From contig CAMUZR010000009.1 in the NCBI GenBank assembly GCA_947165255.1, positions 52,843 through 116,842 on the forward strand: 64,000 bases of DNA, written 5' to 3'. The stretch is from an uncultured Bacteroidales bacterium (GTDB lineage: Bacteria; Bacteroidota; Bacteroidia; Bacteroidales; P3). The stretch's first letter is position 1. Each line of letters opens with the position of its first letter. This document shows positions 54,551 to 62,204 of this stretch, one piece after another. The translations under genes and the position numbers were made by a program. Under the pieces are notes generated by a model, which was given only the letters and a program-made list of their open reading frames with translations, ran no database searches and was not told the DNA's origin.

Positions 54551-55317
54551 AGAAATCCATTACCCTCATAGCCCTTATCTGCCTTGTTCTCGCAGGACTC
54601 ACCAGCTGCAACAGCGACAAGAGTGAGTTGCGCAAAATGATAGCCCAACTCAACACTGAATGCCCCATCCCGCTGGGCTCCATCGGCCAGATGGACAAAG
54701 CAGAATATCGCAGTAACAAGGTCACCTTCTACTACACTATCGTTGGCCTGGACAACCTGAACAACTTTAAAAACAATCAGGAGGCCTTCCACAACTTCAT
54801 GCTCGACAACTACCGCAGCAACTCCGACGAAGACTTCCGCCAATTGCTCGAATCCATCGTCGAGGCCGAAGCCGGACTAGACGTGGTCTTCAGCATTGAA
54901 AATGGCGATACCTTCACCCTCACTTTCACCAACGAAGAGTTAAAAGCCAATATGCCTGAGACCGAAGGCGACCCTGAGTCCTATCTGCAGTCAGCAGTAA
55001 CGTCGGCACGGATGCAACTGCCCATCACTTACGGCTATGGCGACGGCATGGTGTGCAGCAACATCGAGTTAGATTCCCTCTACTTTACCTACTATATTGA
55101 CTGCGATGAGAACCAGCTGGACCTCAACGAAATGCAGCAAAGCATCGAAGAGAACCACGAAGGACTGGTAGAAATGCTTACCTCCAGCACCGACCCCTCG
55201 TTCGTCAAAATGATGCAGACCCTCAAAGCCACCAACCGCGGCCTGCGTTACTTCTACACGGGCACCTCCAGTGGTAAGGAAGCCGTTGTCGTCATTTTTC
55301 CCGAAGAATTACAATAA
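54547..55317 (+). CDS. Lipoprotein of unknown function
   Basis: 256 residues. Lipobox LAGLTSC at about residue 21. The mature part is acidic, without recognisable domain; repeated sections contain ECPIPLGSIGQMD and GYGDGMVCSNIELDSLYF, which suggest a beta-rich protein of Bacteroidales-restricted type. Coupled by ATGA to pyrC, probably because of operon crowding rather than function. Confidence 0.65.
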   Translation: MKKSITLIALICLVLAGLTSCNSDKSELRKMIAQLNTECPIPLGSIGQMDKAEYRSNKVTFYYTIVGLDNLNNFKNNQEAFHNFMLDNYRSNSDEDFRQLLESIVEAEAGLDVVFSIENGDTFTLTFTNEELKANMPETEGDPESYLQSAVTSARMQLPITYGYGDGMVCSNIELDSLYFTYYIDCDENQLDLNEMQQSIEENHEGLVEMLTSSTDPSFVKMMQTLKATNRGLRYFYTGTSSGKEAVVVIFPEELQ

Positions 55318-55346
55318 AAATAACCATCAAAAAACAATAATAGAAA

Positions 55347-55772
55347 ATGAAAAGATTCATCCTCGCATTATTTGCCATCGTGATGCTTGCCGGCAGTGCC
55401 AATGCACAGAGCAAGAAGAGAACCATCGACCCCGAAAACCTCCCCAAGGCCGCCACGGAACTCATCCAGAAACACTGGCCCTCCTGCGCCATCGACTTTG
55501 CCTACGTCAAAGGCCGTGAGTACGAAGCCCTGCTCACCGACGGCACCATCATCCAGTTCGACAACAAAGGCGTGTGGAAAGAAATGAAATGCACCGAAGG
55601 CCTTCCCGTCACCCTCGTGCCTGGCTACATAACTCGCTACATTGTCAACCGCTATCCGAAGCAACTCATTATAGAGTGCGAAAAGATGCGCGGCGGCTAT
55701 GAAGTCACCCTCACCAACGGCCTTGAAATCCAATTCGACCTCCGTGGCAACGTCACCCACGTCGACGACTAG
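55347..55772 (+). CDS. PepSY-like (DUF2874) exported protein
   Basis: 141 residues; signal peptide ending GSANAQ. Two PepSY-like beta-alpha repeats: IIQFDNKGVWKEM with ...LPVTLVPGYITRYI, and the second ending LEIQFDLRGNVTHVDD. The family (PF11396 type) includes periplasmic or outer-membrane-associated small proteins with unknown roles. It may be cotranscribed with the preceding lipoprotein (29-base gap). A hairpin terminator follows. Confidence 0.8.
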   Translation: MKRFILALFAIVMLAGSANAQSKKRTIDPENLPKAATELIQKHWPSCAIDFAYVKGREYEALLTDGTIIQFDNKGVWKEMKCTEGLPVTLVPGYITRYIVNRYPKQLIIECEKMRGGYEVTLTNGLEIQFDLRGNVTHVDD

Positions 55773-55803
55773 AGTCTTCTGCAATAAACTATATTCCTCA
55801 TAA

Positions 55804-55830
55804 AAATCCCCCACAGTCCGTGGGAGATTT
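55804..55830 (+). terminator. Terminator after the PepSY-like gene
   Basis: 11-bp stem with one mismatch (55804-55814 with 55820-55830), loop of five, followed by a T-run. Located 32 bases after the stop. Confidence 0.75.
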
Positions 55831-55999
55831 TTTTATTATAAACAATTCACATTAAATTGGCAAATAGACTAATAAATACACCAAAGCAAACTCGCACCTA
55901 AGCATTTGACGAAAAAACAAAGCCACCGATGCAAGTTCCGAAGCCCATAGGCAATACTTGCACAATGACAATCTGCCATCATTCAAAAGATGAAAAAAA

Positions 56000-56028
56000 C
56001 GAAAGGCGACCAAAAAGGCCGCCTTTCG
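56000..56028 (-). terminator. Terminator after the acyl-CoA synthetase gene
   Basis: 9-bp stem CGAAAGGCG/CGCCTTTCG (56000-56008 with 56020-56028). On the minus strand it is followed by seven T. About 22 bases past the stop codon. Confidence 0.85.
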
Positions 56029-56049
56029 AGTAATAATCACATGAAAAAG

Positions 56050-58122
56050 TTACTTTTCCAAACGGATGCGGGCGTCAACAGCGGTGACGTAGCGGGGATT
56101 GCCAAGCAGGGGGTTGAGGTCGATTTCGGCAATCTCTGGGGCGGCCTGCACCAGTGCGCTCACGCGGGCAATCTGATCGGCATAGAGGTCGATATTGACG
56201 GGCTCCTGTCCGCGGACTCCCTGCAGAATCTTATAGCCACGCAGGTGGGTGAGCATCTCCTTGGCTTCAGCGGCGGTGATGGGAGCGATGGCGCTCTGCA
56301 CGTCTTTCAGCACCTCAATGAAGATGCCGCCCAGACCGAAGAAAATCTGATGGCCAAACTTGGGGTCGCGGATAGCGCCGATATAGACATCAGTACCATC
56401 CAGCATGGGGTACATCTCCACGGCATAGGTCTCGGGAATGACAATGAGACGGTCGAACTCCTTCGCAACAGTGTCAAGGTCTTTCACGCCCAAAGTAACA
56501 CCGCCCACATCGCTCTTGTGGAGTGGGCCGACGACCTTCATCACGAGGGGCATGTCCTTGCCGCAGCCGACCTCCTTAGCAAAGGCCAGGGCGTCCTCTT
56601 TCTTTGAAACCTCGACCGATTTCTTGCGACTGATACCGGCAGCGTCGAAAAGCTCGTTGTAATCGCTGATTTCCATCCAGCCGTCCTTGCAGCGGTCGAT
56701 GGTTTTGCGGATACGGGCCACGTCAACAGCAGGCAGCTCGACATGTTCGGGCTGAGGCTTGGGGGTGTGGTAGACCTTGCAGATGGCATTGCCCAACACG
56801 CACTCCTCGGGGAAATTAATATGGCCGCCATCGATAAACTCCTGAATTTCGTCCTTCACATTAATGATAGAGGGCAGCACGGGGAAAATAGGTTTCTTGC
56901 AAGTCTTCATCTTCTCAGCCAACAGCTTGTATACCTCACGGTTGGAGAACAATCCGGGCGAGCCGAAGATAACCACGCTGAAGTCAATATCGGTATACTC
57001 GTTCTCGACAGCGTCGATGATATAGCCCAACTGCTCAGCGGTACCGGTGGCAAGGAAGTCAATGGGGTTGCCCACCGAGGAACCGGCATAGAGTTTCTCC
57101 AGCAGGGCGGGGCTGGCGGGGTGCTCTTTCAGCGAAGGAACCTCCATACCACCGTTGGAAAGCACGTCGGTGAGCATGACGGCGGGGCCGCCTGCGTGGG
57201 TGATGACAGCGCAACGGTTGCCCTTGATTTCGGGATACATGAAAACACCGCATACGGTGGTGAGCTCCTGGCGGTTCTGGCAGCGCACGATGCCGGCCTT
57301 GCGGAAGAGGGCGTCGACTGCGGCGTCGTTGGTAGCCAGGGCGCCGGTGTGGCTCGAAGCGGCACGGCTGCCCGCGGCGCTACCACCCGACTTGATGGCA
57401 GCAATGTGGCACCCCTTGTTGATAAGGCTGCGGCTGTGTTTGAGCAGACGCTGGGGGTCGCCGACCTTTTCCATATAGAGCATGATGACACGGCTAGATT
57501 TCTCGGGGTCGAAGGACTCGTCGAGGTGTTCCAAAACGTCCTCAATGCCAATCTGAGCGCTGTTGCCCACAGCCCAAACGCTGTTAAAGGTCAAGCCATT
57601 GCTGATACCGTACTCCTTAATGAACACAGCGGTGGCACCGCTACCCGTGATGAAGTCGACACCGTGGGGGTCGAGCTTGGGAATGGGGGTGTCGAAGCAG
57701 CCGGCATAGTTAGTGTTGAGGAAGCCGGTGCAGTTGGGGCCAATGAGGGAGCCGCCGACGGCGTTAATGCTGTCGACAATGTGCTTCTCAATAGCAGCAC
57801 CCTCGGCATTCTCTTCGGAGAAACCGGCGCTGATGATGATAAAGCCCTTCGTGCCCTTCTGCTGGGTGAGCACGTCGACGGTCTGTGCACAAAACTTAGC
57901 GGCAATGCAAAGGATGGCGCAGTCCACCTGGGGCAGGTCGTCCACCTTAGTGTAGCATTTCACGCCCTGCACCTCGGTCTCTTTGGGGTTGACGGCGTAG
58001 ATAGTGCCCTTAAAGTTACTCTCCAAGAGGTTCTTAAGAGCCTTGCCGCCGGGTTTGTGAATATCGCTGGAGGCACCGCAGATAACGATGCTCCGAGGGT
58101 TCAATAATTCTTTACAAATCAT
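56050..58122 (-). CDS. Acetate/acyl-CoA synthetase (ADP-forming), fused subunits
   Basis: 690 residues: CoA-binding domain (NPRSIVICGASSDIHKPGG), succinyl-CoA-ligase-like domains with the catalytic His in SSHTGALATND (about 259), and a C-terminal ATP-grasp domain (PLVMKVVGPLHKSDVGGV). Converts acyl-CoA, ADP and phosphate to the free acid, CoA and ATP, giving substrate-level phosphorylation during fermentation of pyruvate or amino acids. Alpha and beta parts are fused, the common form in Bacteroidales. PepD lies upstream with a hairpin between. Acyl specificity not predictable. Confidence 0.9.
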   Translation of the reverse strand: MICKELLNPRSIVICGASSDIHKPGGKALKNLLESNFKGTIYAVNPKETEVQGVKCYTKVDDLPQVDCAILCIAAKFCAQTVDVLTQQKGTKGFIIISAGFSEENAEGAAIEKHIVDSINAVGGSLIGPNCTGFLNTNYAGCFDTPIPKLDPHGVDFITGSGATAVFIKEYGISNGLTFNSVWAVGNSAQIGIEDVLEHLDESFDPEKSSRVIMLYMEKVGDPQRLLKHSRSLINKGCHIAAIKSGGSAAGSRAASSHTGALATNDAAVDALFRKAGIVRCQNRQELTTVCGVFMYPEIKGNRCAVITHAGGPAVMLTDVLSNGGMEVPSLKEHPASPALLEKLYAGSSVGNPIDFLATGTAEQLGYIIDAVENEYTDIDFSVVIFGSPGLFSNREVYKLLAEKMKTCKKPIFPVLPSIINVKDEIQEFIDGGHINFPEECVLGNAICKVYHTPKPQPEHVELPAVDVARIRKTIDRCKDGWMEISDYNELFDAAGISRKKSVEVSKKEDALAFAKEVGCGKDMPLVMKVVGPLHKSDVGGVTLGVKDLDTVAKEFDRLIVIPETYAVEMYPMLDGTDVYIGAIRDPKFGHQIFFGLGGIFIEVLKDVQSAIAPITAAEAKEMLTHLRGYKILQGVRGQEPVNIDLYADQIARVSALVQAAPEIAEIDLNPLLGNPRYVTAVDARIRLEK

Positions 58123-58153
58123 TTAAATATAGTTTTATAGGTTAAAAAGTAGA

Positions 58154-58198
58154 GGAGTTGAAGGCTTCTGGTAATCCAAACCTAACGCCTCCAACTCC
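58154..58198 (-). terminator. Terminator after pepD
   Basis: 12-bp stem with one mismatch (58154-58165 with 58187-58198). On the minus strand it is followed by TCTACTTTTTAACC. It separates pepD from the synthetase gene. Confidence 0.75.
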
Positions 58199-58212
58199 AT
58201 CACCATAATATA

Positions 58213-59667
58213 TTATTTCTCAACAGGCATGGCCTCGAGGGCGGCAACGAGGTAGTCAAAAAACTTTTGGCTGCTCTCGATGTTGGCGCGTTCGTCGGGG
58301 CTGTGGGGGCTGTTCAGCGTGGGACCGAAGGAAATCATCTCCATCTCGGGGTATTTACCGCCGAGCAGACCACACTCCAAACCGGCGTGGATGGCCACCA
58401 CCTTGGGCTCTTTCTTGTACAACTTCTTATAAGTGGCCTTCATGCTCTTGAGCAGACCGCTCTGCATATTGGGCTTCCAACCGGGATAGGCGCCAGTGAG
58501 CTGGCATTTGCCGCCCGAAAGCTCGGCCAGGCAGACGAGGCGTTCGGCCAGGGCATCCTTAGCCGTGTCGACCGAACTGCGGAGCAGAGCCTGGATGTAG
58601 AAGTTCTTGCCATTGGTGTGCATCTTGGCAAGGTTGAGGGAAGTCTCGACCAGGTCTTCCATATCGGTGCTCATGCGCTGCACACCGTTGGGTGCCACCA
58701 TGACAAGGTTGATAATCTTTTGGGTGTCGGCCTCGGTCATCACCTTGGGCGTCATGCGCACCTTCTCCCACTTGGCAAAGAAGTCGGGGTCGACGGTGGC
58801 AATTTCCTTCTTAACCCATCCGGCCACCTTCTCAAATTCGGCCATGATGCAGTCCATGTGGGCCTTGGGCATGGCAAACGTGCAGGTGGCGTCGCGGGGG
58901 ATGGCATTGCGGAGGCTGCCGCCCTCCACGTTGATGAGGCGGATGCCGCAGTCGGCCACCCAGCGCAGCATACGGAACATGATCTTATTGGCATTGGCAC
59001 GGCCGGAGTTGATTTCCATGCCGCTGTGCCCGCCCTTCAGGCCGCCGATGGTGAGGCGCATGGCGCAGTAGTCCTTGGGAGCAGCCTCGGTGGCGTAGGG
59101 GATGGTCATGGTGGCGTCGACGCCGCCGGCGCAGCCCACATACAGCTCGCCCTCGGTCTCGCTGTCGAGGTTGAGCAGGTATTTGCCCTTCAGTTCGCCC
59201 TTCTTGAGGCCGAAAGCACCGGTCATGCCGGTCTCTTCGTCGGTGGTGATAAGAACCTCCAGGGGACCGTGTTTGATGGTCTTGCTCTCCAGCACGGCCA
59301 TGGCAGCAGCCACGCCCAGGCCGTCGTCGGCGCCGAGGGTGGTGTCGCAGGCGTAGACCCAGCCGTCGACAATCTTGGTCTCGATGGGGTCTTTCAGGAA
59401 GTCGTGTTCCTTCCCTGCGCGGGCCTGGGGCACCATGTCCATGTGGGCCTGCAGCACCACGGGGCATACGTTCTCCATACCCTTGGTAGCAGGTTTGGAC
59501 ATTATGATATTGCCAACCTTGTCCACACGGCAGTCAATCTTATGCTCTTTGGCCCAGTTCACGAGGAACTCGCGTACCACCTCTTCGTGCTTGGAGGGAC
59601 GGGGGCAACGGGTGAGTTTGTAAAAATTGCCCCACAGTTCTTTGGGTTCTAAATCTTTAATAGTCAT
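58213..59667 (-). CDS. pepD: Beta-alanyl-histidine dipeptidase (PepD)
   Basis: 484 residues, M20 family. Zinc ligands: LQAHMDMVPQA (His), TTLGADDGLGVA (bridging Asp), TDEETGMTGAFG (Glu catalytic), LNLDSETEGELY. Cleaves unusual dipeptides such as carnosine and Xaa-His. Length matches E. coli PepD (485). The promoter region at 59706-59713 has TATCTTCG, a one-mismatch -7 box. Confidence 0.93.
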   Translation of the reverse strand: MTIKDLEPKELWGNFYKLTRCPRPSKHEEVVREFLVNWAKEHKIDCRVDKVGNIIMSKPATKGMENVCPVVLQAHMDMVPQARAGKEHDFLKDPIETKIVDGWVYACDTTLGADDGLGVAAAMAVLESKTIKHGPLEVLITTDEETGMTGAFGLKKGELKGKYLLNLDSETEGELYVGCAGGVDATMTIPYATEAAPKDYCAMRLTIGGLKGGHSGMEINSGRANANKIMFRMLRWVADCGIRLINVEGGSLRNAIPRDATCTFAMPKAHMDCIMAEFEKVAGWVKKEIATVDPDFFAKWEKVRMTPKVMTEADTQKIINLVMVAPNGVQRMSTDMEDLVETSLNLAKMHTNGKNFYIQALLRSSVDTAKDALAERLVCLAELSGGKCQLTGAYPGWKPNMQSGLLKSMKATYKKLYKKEPKVVAIHAGLECGLLGGKYPEMEMISFGPTLNSPHSPDERANIESSQKFFDYLVAALEAMPVEK

Positions 59668-59861
59668 AATATTATTATATTTAATGATTTACGTTACTAT
59701 CTGCGAAGATACGAATATTATTTGAATAAATAGTTAAATTGCGAAAAAATATTTAAAATTCCAGCCCTCCACTCCCCAAATATCCCACCAGTGCACCCTG
59801 CCGTCCTTCTCCCGCCACGGGGCGGCGATGCCCAAAGTCCACCATTTAGTTCATGCTTTAC

Positions 59862-59936
59862 CTTTATTTAGTTTGCATTTAGTTTTTCTCGCAAAAACAA
59901 AATACAAATAAAATGCAAACTAAATGCAAATAAAAA
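59862..59936. repeat. AT-rich imperfect palindromic repeat, copy 2
   Basis: Left arm TTTATTTAGTTTGCATTTAG and right arm ATGCAAACTAAATGCAAATA are near reverse complements. The right end is the same ACTAAATGCAAATAAA as in copy 1 at 6321-6394. Both copies are intergenic. Confidence 0.65.
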
Positions 59937-60151
59937 GGAAGACCAACAGCGAAGCGAGGAATGGCCGCGGGCGAAGCTGAGGGGAAGGCTTGGGGTGCGT
60001 TCGGGCTCACCGGTAAAAAAGGTGGGAAAAAGCCAAGGAGGGCAGGCGGCCGGAGGGGGCGGGACTGTGGAGCCGAGGGCTAAGGATGCTATGAACTTTT
60101 TGCTGTTCAAAACAAGTGGGCGTAGGCCACATCGGACTGGAAAAGATTTCG

Positions 60152-60159
60152 TAATTTTG
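60152..60159 (+). promoter_or_regulatory. Promoter -7 box very close to the start codon
   Basis: TAATTTTG followed by CAAAC, ending just 5 bases before the ATG at 60165. Bacteroidota transcripts begin a few bases after this box, so the mRNA may be leaderless. No clear -33 TTTG. Confidence 0.55.
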
Positions 60160-60164
60160 CAAAC

Positions 60165-61064
60165 ATGAATTGCATCCTTTGTCCACGTGCCTGCAAGGCC
60201 GACCGTCTTGTAAATGTTGGGTTTTGCGGAGCCTCCGCCGAGCCCGAGGCGGCCACCATTTGCGTCCACCAAGGCGAGGAACCGCCCCTGTGCGGCAGCA
60301 AAGGCATTTGCAACGTCTTTTTCGCCCACTGCAACCTCAAGTGCATCTACTGCCAGAACGGCGACATCAGTTCGCCCGCGGCAGGCGCCGCCGGCCTCAT
60401 CCGCTTCCGGGGCGTGGAAGCCATCGTGGAGGGCATCGCACAGGTGCTCACCCAGACCGAAAACATCGTGGGGTTCGTCACCCCGTCGCACTACGCCAAC
60501 CACATTCCCGCCATCGTGGAGGGACTGCATCGGCGCGGCCTCTCCCCCACCACCGTCTACAACACTGGCGGCTACGACACCGTAGAAACACTTCGTATGC
60601 TGGCTCCCTATATCGACATCTATCTGCCCGACTTCAAATACATGGACCCAGCGTTGGCCCTGCGCTATTCCCATGCCGAGGACTACCCCTCGGTGGCACT
60701 GGAGGCGCTGAAAGAGATGTACGCCCAGAAAGGTTCGGCGCTGCCCACCGACGACCGCGACCTGGCCTACCGCGGCATCATCGTGAGGCATTTGGTGCTG
60801 CCCGGACAGGTGGAAAACTCGCTGGCCGTGCTGGACCAGATAGCCGACATCTCAACCAACCTCCACGTGGCTCTGATGGCACAATATTTTCCGCCCGCCG
60901 AAGGCCTTCCCGACCAGCTGGGGCGCACCCTCACCGCCGAAGAGTACGACCGCGTCACCGAGCACTTCCATGCCATCGGACTCCACCGCGGATGGGTGCA
61001 GGAACTCTCGTCCCAGTCCACCTACCGCCCCGACTTCACCCAACAGCAATCCTTTCACCTATAG
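60165..61064 (+). CDS. Radical SAM protein, PflA-like (COG1313 type)
   Basis: 299 residues. N-terminal CILCPRACKADR with later CG, a Cys cluster conserved in this family and forcing the start codon. The radical SAM CxxxCxxC is in HCNLKCIYCQNGDIS (about 58-72). TIM-barrel-like segments follow (YLPDFKYMDP, RHLVLPGQVENS). Related to pyruvate-formate-lyase activating enzymes but without a partner enzyme nearby; substrate unknown. IPExxxVDY-like gene follows. Confidence 0.88.
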   Translation: MNCILCPRACKADRLVNVGFCGASAEPEAATICVHQGEEPPLCGSKGICNVFFAHCNLKCIYCQNGDISSPAAGAAGLIRFRGVEAIVEGIAQVLTQTENIVGFVTPSHYANHIPAIVEGLHRRGLSPTTVYNTGGYDTVETLRMLAPYIDIYLPDFKYMDPALALRYSHAEDYPSVALEALKEMYAQKGSALPTDDRDLAYRGIIVRHLVLPGQVENSLAVLDQIADISTNLHVALMAQYFPPAEGLPDQLGRTLTAEEYDRVTEHFHAIGLHRGWVQELSSQSTYRPDFTQQQSFHL

Positions 61065-61091
61065 CACCGAAACTCAAGCCCTACGCCGCCC

Positions 61092-61688
61092 ATGCCACGC
61101 AAGAAACCCTCCCAGTTCCTTCCCGACGCCACCTTCACCTTCGAAGACACGGCGGTGCTGATGTTCCGCACCAGCTATGTGAACTACCAGTTCGTCATGG
61201 GCATGAACAAGGCCTACGGGCTCGAACTTTCGAGAACCCCCGACCTGGACCTCAACGGCACGTCCTATCCCTGTTTCAGCTGGGGCGACGACTACGGCCG
61301 CCTGGCCTACGTGATGATAGAGCGTCCCCACCTCGGCCCGGCCGACCGCATATTCGAGTACTACGACAAGATGGTCTTGGTGCGCGGATTCAGGTCGTGG
61401 GAGGTCCAGCAGAAAGTCTACTCCGACATTGTCAACGGCACACCCGAACCTCCTGCCTCCGACCTGCTGGAACACCGCCGCTGGGTGCTGGCCAACAGTT
61501 TCAAACAGGGCATCTTCGGCTTGGACACCTTTGGCTTCAGCCGCCGCCGAGGCAATAGCACCTCGCTCTATTCCGGCCCGGCCGAGAACATGCCCAAACC
61601 CACAGCCACCTACCTGAACCGACTGCATAAGTACCTGGAAACCCTATTCGACACCCTCCAGTGGCATCTGTGCGAGGATTTGGCGTAG
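61092..61688 (+). CDS. Unknown protein, possibly IPExxxVDY-like
   Basis: 198 residues, no signal or membrane segment. The central region (YVNYQFVMGMNKAYGLELSR, PDLDLNGTSYPCFSWGDD) resembles the Bacteroidota IPExxxVDY family, which has similar YxLxWxINxxLG and a FSxF/Y strand, but the IPE signature itself is not intact (RIFEYYDKMVLVRG). The C-terminal 80 residues are additional. It follows the radical SAM gene by 27 bases. Family match is tentative. Confidence 0.5.
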   Translation: MPRKKPSQFLPDATFTFEDTAVLMFRTSYVNYQFVMGMNKAYGLELSRTPDLDLNGTSYPCFSWGDDYGRLAYVMIERPHLGPADRIFEYYDKMVLVRGFRSWEVQQKVYSDIVNGTPEPPASDLLEHRRWVLANSFKQGIFGLDTFGFSRRRGNSTSLYSGPAENMPKPTATYLNRLHKYLETLFDTLQWHLCEDLA

Positions 61689-61886
61689 CCCCTTGTCCGT
61701 CCAATGAAGCCAACACCCCAAAAGCCGTAGAGCGTTTGCCGTAAGCGACTGGGGTGCAATTCTCCTAAGAGCTAAGCCCACCCCTCCCATCAGAAACGCC
61801 TCCCTACAGAGGAAACCGGCCGCCAACACACCTTACCATACCAAAACAATCGTTCAAAAATAAATTTATTTGTCTGAAAAAAAGTG

Positions 61887-61894
61887 TATATTTG
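61887..61894 (+). promoter_or_regulatory. Promoter -7 box for the BspA-like gene leader
   Basis: TATATTTG followed by CATC. A TTTG at 61869-61872 lies 14 bases upstream, closer than the usual 19. The start codon is 310 bases downstream. Confidence 0.45.
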
Positions 61895-62045
61895 CATCTG
61901 CAAGTGCAGTGCGTATTGCGCTTGTATGTGATTGAGAAAGCGCATTTTGCCTTATTCCAACTTGGTGAACTTCGACACTCACAAATAGACATAGGGGATA
62001 AGGGGGAAATGAATGCTCCTGTTGGATTGTATTCTTTACAATAGA

Positions 62046-62144
62046 TACAACCCTCAGTGGAGCAATTCACTGAACCTGTATTTTTATGTCTAAGGGAGTC
62101 GAAGCCCTACCAAGGAAAATAGGGTTGTAATGGATGGCTCCACT
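62046..62144 (+). other. Crossing helices in the leader (possible pseudoknot)
   Basis: TACAACCCT (62046-62054) pairs with AGGGTTGTA (62121-62129), and AGTGGAGC (62056-62063) pairs with GCTCCACT (62137-62144). The order 1-2-1'-2' makes them a pseudoknot or two mutually exclusive folds. Either could act on translation or on termination of the surface-protein gene. Confidence 0.5.
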
Positions 62145-62204
62145 TTCTTGTATTGTAATAACTTGTGTTGTCGGGCCGCCGCACATAAAAAACCACAAAA
62201 CAAT

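Larger units (their letters stand above)
59668..60164. other. Divergent gap upstream of the radical SAM gene
   Basis: Contains a weak -7-like box TATCTTCG for pepD (59706-59713, minus strand), an AT-rich palindromic repeat (59862-59936), then a GC-rich region with no gene; the long open frame here on the minus strand is antisense filler. The radical SAM promoter is at 60152-60159. Confidence 0.55.
61689..62204. other. Long gap and leader before the BspA-like gene
   Basis: Left part (61689-61860) shows no gene. A promoter-like box lies at 61887-61894. From there to 62204 a roughly 310-base leader contains two crossing complementary segment pairs (see 62046-62144) and the hairpin ATTGTA/TACAAT near 62027-62043. 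A short reading frame on the minus strand (61804-62070) is not protein-like. Confidence 0.5.

Noticed and set aside
56743..58107. 454-codon plus-strand frame
   Set aside because: Antisense to the ADP-forming synthetase, which has clear catalytic motifs.
59868..60791. 307-codon minus-strand frame
   Set aside because: Overlaps the radical SAM gene antisense and extends through the palindromic repeat; not protein-like.
60170..61558. 462-codon Arg/His-rich plus-strand frame
   Set aside because: Overlaps the radical SAM and following gene in another frame; no motifs.
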